From contig NC_088921.1 in NCBI RefSeq assembly GCF_038396675.1, positions 22,501 to 86,500 of the forward strand: a stretch of DNA of 64,000 bases. Direction: 5' to 3'. The position numbers and the translations under genes were made by a program. This stretch comes from Hydra vulgaris. Lineage: Eukaryota > Cnidaria > Hydrozoa > Anthoathecata > Hydridae. Below the pieces are notes generated by a model. That model saw nothing but the letters and a program-made list of their open reading frames with translations. It did not search any database and was not told the DNA's origin. Below, in pieces: positions 22,705 to 32,224 of this stretch; the first letter of the stretch is position 1; each line of letters opens with the position of its first letter.

Positions 22705-24316
22705 AAAACACCAGATGGCAACCCTGCATGGAAGTAAAAATTCCTTTTCAAAGTGCAAGATCCGGGATCTTCACATTTCCTAATTTGCGTGAAATATTGA
22801 CAAGTGCGCACATGAAAGGCAAACCAGTCCTGATCCTTTGATAAGAGATGATGGACATCGAGCTCCGTCTTTTTGTCTGGATCGAAACTGGTCAATCATC
22901 AAACCTGAAAAGACCGAGGCACATCTCTTTCCAGCAAATTTAATGTTCTGTTTCTCCAAAAGAAGATCCACTGTCTTGCCTTAAATATAAGTCGTAATGC
23001 AGATAATTAACTCCTTAAGCCTTGTATATATATATTGTATTTTTAAAATACAATTCATTTTTAATATCTGTTTATCAGAATACTATTTTGATAAACAGTT
23101 GATATTAAAAATCAATTTGAATACCTTGAGAGTCTAGATAAGGTCCATAATGATCTTGAGGTAGGATCAATCTCGCAAACTCTTTACTCAGTGGAGACAT
23201 CCTTGTCTCGGTTTGATTTAAAGCACTACGTCCTGGCGGATTCGTCACGATGAATAAGGCATCTAAATCATTTGTAATGAAATGATGAGTTGCTGTAAAC
23301 AAAATAAATATTTAAATTGGAAGGAACATAATTATATTGATAGATCGCAATAAAAAATTTGAAAAAGAAGGCTATACTAGTTTCGAAGACTTTAGCGTAT
23401 CGTGGATTTTCATTTGGTTCACCTTCAACACTGAAGACAACCACTGGCGTGACCAGTGTCAATTGTCAGTGTCATTGTTTTTTCTCGTGGGCAGCAGATC
23501 CATGTTCAGCAAGTTGAATGATGACACGCAATATCTCAGATTGTTGTACCTCAATAGTAAGGCGACCAATTCCGTCACGTACTTTAAGAGCTTTTTTCAC
23601 TTCCGGGTGGTCAGTGAACACCTCCAGTACCGAAAGAACTATACAAATAAATTAATCTTCATTTTCTACAATATTATTATTGTAACTTATTATTATATGA
23701 TGCGATAAATATTACCTGATTCATGACAGTTTTCTTTTTAGCCCTTGATTTTTGTTTTGACTTCATATTGCCAATTAACTTGTTTAGATTACTCGTGAGC
23801 TCCTGGACGTTGGTCTTCTTCTTTTTAATGGTTTCTTCTTTACCATCGGTCCATAGGTCACTTCTTTTTCTGCTCTTCATAGCAACTATTTCTTGATTCA
23901 AAACAACGATCTCTGCTTTGATAGTGTCTTGAGCAATGGTCTTGGCCTTCTTTGTCTCATTTTAATCTGTTCTCAAGATGTCTTGTCGAGGGGCATCTGA
24001 CATGGTATCAACAACATCTACTGGCTCAATAAATTGATCTGAAAAAAGCTAGAACTTTAAAGAGGATGAACTGGTATGGGAAGGAACAGATTGTTTGTTT
24101 GATGGGCCCAAAATGACATTAAAGAACCTTTTTGTTTCAAGACCATTCAGGTATACTTTTGGATCAAAGTCTTTACTTGAACCTCCAAATCTTGCTTATC
24201 CTTGATCTCATTCCATATTTTGTGGACTTTTTTTTTTCTATCGGCTTTTTTCTAGAACGGATGAGCATTATTGTAAGATTTTATAAGCAAATTTAGACGA
24301 CTATTTTTATCCATCT
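22705..24316 (-). pseudogene. Four-exon relic of a repetitive animal protein family
   Basis: On the minus strand: exon 1 24316-23716 (MDKNSRLNLLIKSYNNAHPF, then a coiled-coil-like basic region), exon 2 23638-23378 (FTDHPEVKKALKVRDGIGR, then VVVFSVEGEPNENPRYAKV), exon 3 23292-23125 (NDLDALFIVTNPPGRSA, RMSPLSKEFARLILP), exon 4 22979-22705 (LLLEKQNIKFAGK, then HVRTCQYFTQIRKCEDPG). The introns of 77, 85 and 145 bp have GT and AG ends, and splicing restores the spacing of motifs I recall from this family. In-frame stops, a frameshift in exon 4 and a deletion inside exon 2 show it is dead. Function unknown to me; the D-containing block followed by NPRY could be an RNase H-like strand, which is speculation. 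Confidence 0.65.
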
Positions 24317-24767
24317 TTTAATATACAGACAACAATGATCTTTGACACTTTTGCCACCCATTGAAAAAATAATAAACAACATGCTATTTGTAATGATTGC
24401 TGCACAAACAATTCCCTTTGGACAATTATTTGTATTATTCGCTTTAGACAGTCATTAAAAATTGCTACACAAGCAACTTCCTTCGGACAAATATTTGTAA
24501 AATCATAAATGATATCAACACTATGTAATTAGCACAAAAACCCGTAGCGATCAACTAATGATATATATGATACGAAAAACTACCAAGGGTTGAGCAATAT
24601 ATAATTAACTATAATATATTCAATATATTTATATATACAAAAATCAAATTTAAATAAATATCAACACGAATTTCTTTCCTATATTACCATAAATAAAAGC
24701 ATAACATTCCCTTACGTTAACTTCATAAAAACACATGTTTACATAAAAAGATTATATAAAGTGACCT

Positions 24768-25214
24768 CTTGGCTATGAAAATAGCCGTTTTTTAAAAATT
24801 CAACGCAGATATTCATGATACAGGTCTTTCTAGATTAGTTAATTACTAGTTAAAATTTATAAAATTATTTCTTCTTTTTTTAAAAAAAAACAAAAGACTA
24901 CAAAACTTTGAAATGTTATTATAAACTATGTGACGCATCTGACCAAAACCAATCGGATGTTGCGTTATGTTATATTGAGAAAACCATCAAAACATCTCAA
25001 AAATTCAATTTTTATCATTATCTATTTTTTTTGCATAATTGTTTACATAATTATGTAAACAATTAGATGCGTCACATATTGAGATTTCTTAACCAAAAAA
25101 AAATAATTATTAAAAATAATTAAAATAGTCAAAATTATTACCAATGGCATAACATTCAAAAAAAAAAACACTAAATAGATGTACATGTCAAATGTCACAA
25201 CCAAATGAATAGTC
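24768..25214 (+). mobile_element. Dispersed repeat, copy 1 (with nested MITE)
   Basis: It aligns with the inverse of 38412-38708 over its whole length, for example GGTCTTTCTAGATTAGTTAA and ATGTTATTATAAACTA. Copy 1 is longer only because it carries the 148-bp insertion at 24929-25076. No coding capacity. Confidence 0.85.
24929..25076. mobile_element. 148-bp MITE with TA duplication
   Basis: Ends TGTGACGCATCT and AGATGCGTCACA are inverse, flanked by TA on both sides. The equivalent site in copy 2 of the surrounding repeat is empty. It contains a 30-bp perfect palindrome at 25036-25065. A TA duplication suggests a Tc1/mariner-type mobilising enzyme. Confidence 0.85.
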
Positions 25215-25900
25215 TAACAAAAATAGTCAAAAATAGTCAATGATGTTTTCAACTTTATGATTAAATAACATTTTAGACTTACATCTAACATTAAACGACT
25301 ACATCTAACATAAAGCGACAATATAAATATCATAATAAACTTTACATATTTCAGGGTTTTATCTTTAAGGTACGTCCGACAGGTTTTTTTTTTAAAAATA
25401 AAATCAATCACTTAAAATTTAAATATTAAAAACTAAGCTGAATAAAAAAAAAAATCTTAGAAAAAAATAACATGAGGTACGTCCATTGACATGTATTAAT
25501 TATTAAAAGATATTTCACCTCCTGATTATCACAAAACAAAGAATTTTGACTAAGATTTTACTTAGGATGTAGGGGAGAGTTGCCTTAATTGGAACACTTT
25601 AGAAAAAAATATTTATTAACCAAAGATGGCTTATCTATGAAAACATTTATGAATTAAATAATATAGATATACAACCCTACTATGCTTTTATTAATGATTC
25701 GACTCTATTGATCGCACCCTGATTGGATATAAACTTTGATTTTTCAAGGCACCATTTTGTTCCAATAAAGGCAACTGGTCTCCTTGAATGAAACACATAT
25801 ATTCTTTAATTAGAACAGTTCTAATATTTGAATAAATTACAGCTATAAAACTTATGGCTCAAAGGAAAAATTAATTGATTAGCTTTTTAATAAAAGATAT
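25215..25900. other. Non-coding flank of pogo element
   Basis: GGGGAGAGTTGCCTTAATTG near 25572 is a candidate end of the pogo element, with a related GTTCCAATAAAGGCAACTGG at 25753. I did not find an inverse partner on the other side. Confidence 0.35.
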
Positions 25901-27650
25901 TTAAAAGATATAACAAATAAAAATTACAACAAATATTGAATCCTTTTTTCGCAATTCATAAGTCTTTTTTTCTTGCAGCTTCTGCACTTGGGATGGTAGT
26001 GGTGATATGTGGTGTGCTGTGGTGGCGATGGTGATTTTATTTGATGTGCTCAATTTCATTTGGTCCATGGTGATTGAGTCAAGTGCTACCTTGCTTTCCT
26101 GTGGTTTTTGCAATAGTTTGGCAGTTATTGGATTTAGTGTGAGCTTTTTTTTTGTAGATTTTTTAATTTGTTTGGAAGCTATTTGATTTAGTGTGTGCTT
26201 TTGATTTCTTGGTGTAATTTCTAGAGCACGTCTATATGGGGAGCTTGTAAGATCAGCCGCCTGAGTTGTTCGTGATCTTCTTTTTTTAATTTTTACTTCA
26301 AGTGAAACCACTGGCAAAAGAGACAAAGTTGAAACTGAAACATGACATTTAAATTTTTTTTTCACTTGATTTATCTGTAGATAGTTTTGTCATCCCATCT
26401 ATACTTTCAGATGACTGAAGATTGTTTGAAGGACCAACATCAGTAAATGAAGAGGCTGTAAAATCAGAATCAGTGAATACATTTATGTCCAAAGGCCACA
26501 ACCCACTAGCCTGAAATCCTTTCATAGCAGTTCTCAATGATGCTGCCTGACTATATGCGTCACCAAATAATTCTGCAACTTGCCAAGTTGTTACTAGTTG
26601 TGATATATGTGACCGCATCCATTTTCGCATAGCTTCATCATAGTATGTACAAAGTGGTCCAAAGAACGCAACGTCTAATGGTTGCAGTCTGTGTGTAGTA
26701 TGGGGAGGTAGTGATACCATACGCACTCCAGCATTTCGTGCTAGATATATCCCTGCCAAATTTTTTGAATGTGTAACATGACCATCAAGTATCAACAAAA
26801 CTTTTGATTGTTTTAAAGGTTTAACAACTTTAATGAAATGATTGCGCCAATCTAAAAAACCTTCATTTGACATCCATCCTTTCTCTTGAGTACTAAATAC
26901 AGTTCCTGGAGGTGCACCATTTGTTATTTCTGGCTTCATTCTTTTGCGTTTATATATTAACATTGGTGGAACATAAAATCCTGCTGCAGATACACAAACT
27001 ACAGCTGTTACTGAATTTCCTCGTTCACTACTAGTCATAATTCCAACTCGTTTTTTGCCCCTTGCACTAATAATTTTTATCTGACCATCTTGTACTGTTG
27101 ATAAACTAGTTTCATCCATATTATAAAGTCTGTCTGGAGTTAACTTTTCTTCCATGTATAACTTTGAAAGTAAATTAAAGAAAGATTGCACTCGCTCTTT
27201 ATTAAAACCTTTTGCACGTGCAATTGATGTTGATTCAGGCCCACGAAGCGACAGTTGTGGGTGCCATTGCATAAATGCATAATACCACTTTTTTCCTGCC
27301 ATTCGTGTTTGTTTGTTAAAATTATGTGTGATGTTGTTAGCTTCCGCAATATCAAATGCTAGACGACGAAGATCATCAATCCTTAATCCAAAGTACATCG
27401 ATTCTAATAATAAACAGTGATCAGCTAGTTCTGTTTCAATTTCATTAGGTAAGGTGATAAGTCGACCATGAAATTTCACATTTGCAACAGCAACTTTGTT
27501 TTTTTCATTTATATGCCTTGACAAAGTTGCTTTTGGAATACAAAATTCATAAGCGGCTTCATTTAAGCTGATTTCTCCTTGTTTTATTGCTTCAACAGCC
27601 TTTTTCAAGTTTTCTACTTTCCATTTTCCATTTTTTTGTGGTGATTGCAT
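25901..27650 (-). pseudogene. Pogo/jerky-type DDE transposase, one frameshift
   Basis: The first 433 codons (27650 to 26349) are open. They contain an HTH-psq domain at about 8-50 (LNEAAYEFCIPKATLSRHI), a CENP-B-like second HTH at about 65-135, and a DDE_1 catalytic core. The core has D179 in YNMDET, D289 in LLILDGHVTH and D326 in HRLQPLDVAFFGPL, so 36 residues lie between the last two, as in the pogo branch of Tc1/mariner. The frame breaks at a run of nine T (26354-26362). In the next frame the C-terminal tail continues as FKCHVSVSTLSLLPVVS...LTSSPYRRALE for about 150 codons, which is the usual end of jerky/Tigger proteins. A single base in a homopolymer separates it from a full protein, so this could be recent decay or a sequencing error. 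It would bind the element ends and catalyse cut-and-paste at TA. Confidence 0.9.
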
Positions 27651-28236
27651 CTAAAATAAAAGCAAATTACTATGAAGATACATAAGGAGAGTTTTATAAT
27701 CTTATTACAGGCTTATTTTTTCATATATTTATTTGTTATTCATATATGATTAAGTTAATTATATACTCATTATATAATCATTATTTTTCATCATTTTTGT
27801 TTAGTTAATCATTAACTATATAAATCAAAATCTATATAAATTATATAAAGTTTGCAACTTTATATACTAACTTCTATATACAGTAAAAAACTTATATATA
27901 TAATGAAATATATAATTATATAATTTTAAGTTATACTATATATAATGCAATATATAATCTTAGGGAACCAGATGGTAATTGAAACAGTGTTGACAATTTT
28001 CCATATAAATGAAATTAAAAATTGTAATTTGGAATCATATAAACATAAAAAATTGTATAAAAAAACTTTTTATATATTTTCTAAATTGTTGATTTTAATT
28101 CAGACACTTTTTTTCAAAGAAGACAAAGAAAAAGTTTTTTCTTTATTCTTTAAGTGAACAAAAAATAAGGATAGTGCAAACCTAAGTCAGAAGTTTATAT
28201 ATATTTAGCAGCAGTCAATATATATTAATTATATAT
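27651..28236. other. AT-rich non-coding stretch
   Basis: It lies between the pogo start codon and the next element. A right-hand pogo end was not found. Short ATATA runs only. Confidence 0.5.
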
Positions 28237-28254
28237 GGGCAATTCCATGCAAGC

Positions 28255-29522
28255 GACAGTCGTAACATTTGATGCTTTTTTAGCCATTGAAAATTAACCA
28301 AAAATGGTATTTACATAAAAATTTCCAAAAATGTTAAATACTGTTATACAGTTTAGTATGCAAAAGTTAAATCATTCAAGTGTTCAACATAAATTAAAAA
28401 TCAACTCAACGTAGCGTGATGGTCGTAACGCTTACTTTATGACAAATCTAAACAAATAAACTTTGTTAATCTTTATGCAGCCATCAACACAGTGAAAAAG
28501 AAAAAATCCTTTGCTGTGTTCTTTAACTACACATTGAACTTACTATATGGTGAGTTTCATAGATTTTGGTTGAAGTTTTCCTAGAATTTTATTAAGTTTT
28601 ATGTTGTGACGGTCGTAACTGTGAAGGTCGTAATGAAAAAGCCATAAAGGAAAAACAACAAATAACGCAATGAATGACATAAAAAAAGATGAATGATTAT
28701 GAAACCAATTAAATTATGTTAAAAAGTATGAATTTTATAACATTATCAAGGTTATCCACGATGGCTCTTTGGTTGCGAACCTTCGCTTGATTTTTTTGTT
28801 TGTTTTCTTGTCTTGGTGTCAATAACTGCCGCCTTAGATAATTTCTCTTTCTTTCTTTTTCTAACATAGTTTTTCTGTTTCTATAAGCTTTCGATCTTTC
28901 AGCATCTGATTTTGGCATTTTAAAGTATGTTATTAAATATGGCGGCTGCTCTTTGTGATATATGCTCTGTCATCTATTTGAGAAAACCTGCGAAATGTTG
29001 TAAAATAAAAAAACAATCGCGAAATCGATTGAACAAAAATGATGCAGGACAAATTATAAACAATGTTTAATCTAAAAAAAAATTGCCTTTTTGTTAAAAG
29101 TTTTTATTTAAAAAAAAATTCTTTACATCAATTTTTTGAAATTAGTTACTCATAGTTTCAAAAAAAACTTTAACGAGTTTAGTAATAAAATGAATAAACA
29201 AACTGCAAATTAAACAATAAACAAAATTGATTTATATTATAACTTGGTTTAAATGATGTAAATTGTTTGAAATGAATTAAATGATTCGTGCTTAAAAATT
29301 TTTTTTCAAGTCAAGGAGTCGTTATGGAAAAACAAGTATATTCTACTGTTATAACGTACTTAGTAACATGTTGAAATGGTGATCAAAAGCACTTTTATGT
29401 TTTTTTTTTGAAACAATGATAAAATATGTATGAGTATCTTTATTTTTAACATAGTTGTAGTTTTAAAAAGTTTTATAAGAAGCATAAAAAAAGCTTTTCG
29501 ACTTTTTTGTGACGGTCGTAAC
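28255..29522 (+). repeat. GACGGTCGTAAC motif series
   Basis: Occurrences: GACAGTCGTAAC 28255-28266, GATGGTCGTAAC 28418-28429, GACGGTCGTAAC 28608-28619, GAAGGTCGTAAT 28623-28634, GACGGTCGTAAC 29511-29522. They are GC-rich words in a very AT-rich context, all on one strand, mostly near the element ends. Transposase binding sites are the simplest reading. Confidence 0.7.
28709..28918 (-). CDS. N-terminal fragment of transposon-encoded basic protein
   Basis: The 69-residue frame starts MPKSDAERSKAYRNRKTM and continues strongly basic (KERKRNYLRRQ), a start seen in several transposon proteins of invertebrates. It ends after about 55 meaningful residues, and the remainder is AT-rich noise. It lies inside the GGCAATTCCA element, antisense to the motif series, so it may be the leftover 5' end of the element's own gene. 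Function not known. Confidence 0.4.
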   Translation of the reverse strand: MPKSDAERSKAYRNRKTMLEKERKRNYLRRQLLTPRQENKQKNQAKVRNQRAIVDNLDNVIKFILFNII

Positions 29523-29861
29523 GTCTTGTTTTTATTAATTTGCTCTTCATTTAGACCTAGTTAGAGTTCGTTTTTTATAAAAAAAATTATGCATAATGTT
29601 TAATTTTGCCTTTTAGTCAAAATTAGAAGTAATAGTTATTTAAAAAAACAGCACTGAAACTTTTTTCAACACTTCACAACATGACTATATAAAATGCTCA
29701 TATAACCCTTACAACTTTAAAAGTATGTTATAGTATGATAAAATAATTTTTTTAATAAAATTTTTTCTTAAAAGTTTTCTTAAATAGTTGGAAAATAAGT
29801 TTAATGAAGTTATTATATGTCGGCGCTAATTTTTTTTTTCTTCCTCTTTTACGTGGAATTG

Positions 29862-29864
<3 letters not shown>

Positions 29865-29904
<40 letters not shown>
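29865..29904. repeat. (AT)n microsatellite
   Basis: About 20 TA repeats directly abutting the right end of the GGCAATTCCA element. Confidence 0.9.
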
Positions 29905-29912
<8 letters not shown>

Positions 29913-31263
29913 TCTAATTAAAAAGATTGACTGTTGGTGTAGGGTGTTTGTACTAAATCAGGTCAGAGAATAATAACTCTGGTGAACATCAACTGATAAT
30001 TAGGCAAATGTATGACTTTTGGATGAGTTTTTATTAAAAATAGTCTTGATACATTACAAGATTAATGCTATTTCATTTGTTAAAATGCTGTTTTCTTTGA
30101 ACTAAACAATTAAATATTAAATGATGTAAAAGTTCAATACATTTATAATCCACGTGAATTTAATTATTTAAATGTAAGTTTATTTTGTTTGCTTTCAAAA
30201 AAGGAATTAAAAACAGTTAACAAGTTTTTAAAATTACAAAAATCTTGAACCCAGGGCCTCCAAAAATGTTCTGGATGCATAAAATACCAACATTAATGAA
30301 AACAGGACAGGCACTTTAACATTCTTTTTTCTCTATAACAATTAGTAATTGTAACTACTTTTATAATATTACGAATACTTTTTAAAATCCTTTTTAATCT
30401 TACTATGATGCATAATAGCTAAATCACAAATATTTATTAACTTTGAAATATATGTTATAATATATAGTTATAATATATAATTATAATTGCAATATAGTAT
30501 GTAATTACAATTAATTTTTATGCAACCTATGAAAAGCTTAAGTAAACTTAGATAGTTATTAGGTACCCTTTTGATCTCGAACTAAAAGCTTACAGTTGAT
30601 GTTTTACGAATTTGAGATAAAAATGAGATTAATTAAAAAAGTTCTTCATATCAAACTCTATATTAAAATCTCTATATTATAAAGTTTCAAACTCTATATT
30701 AAAATGATGATGGTGTTAATCTACAAATAATTTATTTTTATTTTTTAAAAAAATTTTAGACCGACATGCTCCATACAAAATCTAACTAACAAATTAAAAT
30801 CAAATCTAAAACTTGTATTACAAATGACATTTAAATCTATTTTTGTTAAAAACAAACTTTATTAAAAAATTTACAAAAACAAACAAGTTACTCTAAAAAC
30901 TTCAATTTTATAATATCAAAAATAGTGGTTTCTTAAAACTAGCAAATTATCAAAATAATTTAAAAACTTCATGACTTGTTTTAATAGCAACTTTAATGCA
31001 AAATTTAATAGCAAAACTAAAATGTTTGAAATTTTTTTGAAAAGAAATAATTAAAATAATTAACAATAGGCCTTCACCACGCAGTTAATTCATGTACATT
31101 AAACATATCTAAATAAAAGTATTATCATTACCAAATATTAACGAACTGTATTTTTATACCATACAAAATAAACAAGTAGCAAGGCCTTCTAAATGCATTT
31201 TGACTTATTTAACATAACCAACCACATGAGTTTTAAATTAAGTGTGCAGAAAATCAATTTTTT
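29905..31263. other. Stretch without recognisable gene
   Basis: No protein similarity and no repeat shared with other parts of the window were noticed. Confidence 0.5.
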
Positions 31264-31373
31264 TAATATTATTGTTATTATTATTATCACTATTATTTAT
31301 TATTAATGTTATTATTATTGTTATTATTATTGTTATATTTGTTTAACATTGTTATTATTATTATTATTATTAT
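31264..31373. repeat. (TTA)n-type microsatellite
   Basis: Imperfect TTATTA/TTATTG trinucleotide array of about 110 bp. Confidence 0.9.
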
Positions 31374-31816
31374 GAATATTTGTTCAAATAGGTTAATTTT
31401 AGATTAATATATGTACTATATGTAAATATCTGCAAATTGTAGCTACTATTTCATTGATTAATTTTCAATTATTTTTTAAGCAAAGATTTTATTTTTAGTT
31501 ATACTTTTATTATATTACATTGATTATTTCTACATGAGACATTACGAGTACTAGCAGAAAGCAACCCATAATACGGGTAATGGTCGGTCTGTTACATTAT
31601 TAATTTATAGTGGCTGTTTTCCACAATTTCAAGTTGCAAAACCTTAACCAATACTCTTTTAGAAAAATGCCTGAAAAAATTAATCCATCTGTAAAATTAA
31701 CATAAAAAGTATGAGGAGGTAAATTAATTTAACAATTATTATTTAACATTACTTGATTAATTTACAACTGACATAGGTCATATCAATGTAAGGCAAAAAA
31801 ATTTTCCTTGACATTG

Positions 31817-31819
<3 letters not shown>

Positions 31820-31898
<79 letters not shown>

Positions 31899-31919
31899 TT
31901 TTTATATATATATATATAT
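31820..31919. repeat. (AT)n microsatellite
   Basis: About 75 bp of pure AT, an interruption GTTTTTTT, then a further short AT run. The spanning minus-strand ORF is an artefact. Confidence 0.95.
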
Positions 31920-32160
31920 GATTTGTTATATCTTGTGTGAAAATGTAAAAAAGTATTAAAATAATTTTTAAAGCATAAAAATGATTTTTTTAAATAATAA
32001 TGACTTATAGACATCAGCATCATCAACTTAAATAAAATAAATTTAATAAAAACGAGTAATAAGTGTAGTTGTAATATAAAGCTGAAAAAGTTGTATTATT
32101 TAGAGAAACTTCCTTTATAAATGTAATTGTGTACTTTTATGAACAAATAGTAAATATTTG

Positions 32161-32188
32161 TTTTTTTTTTTTTTTTTTTTTTTTTTTG
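32161..32188 (-). repeat. Poly(A) tail of RTE-like LINE (poly-T on + strand)
   Basis: A run of about 27 T lies just 3' of the last RTE-like codons on the minus strand, consistent with a retrotransposed tail. Confidence 0.6.
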
Positions 32189-32224
32189 TGAAACATGTTT
32201 TTATTGCACATATAATTTTTTAAG

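Larger units (their letters stand above)
28237..29863. mobile_element. 1.6-kb DNA element with GGCAATTCCA ends
   Basis: Inverse ends GGGCAATTCCATG (left) and ACGTGGAATTGCC (right) are each bordered by TA, and the right side runs into an (AT)n tract. Four GACGGTCGTAAC-like motifs in the same orientation and one fused extra copy lie inside. Only a short ORF fragment is present, so the copy is non-autonomous. The superfamily is not determined; TA duplication would fit Tc1/mariner or ISL2EU-like enzymes. Confidence 0.65.

Noticed and set aside
22369..22758. Small ORFs on both strands
   Set aside because: Phe/Leu/Lys-rich translations of repeated AAACCAGATTT words; no motif.
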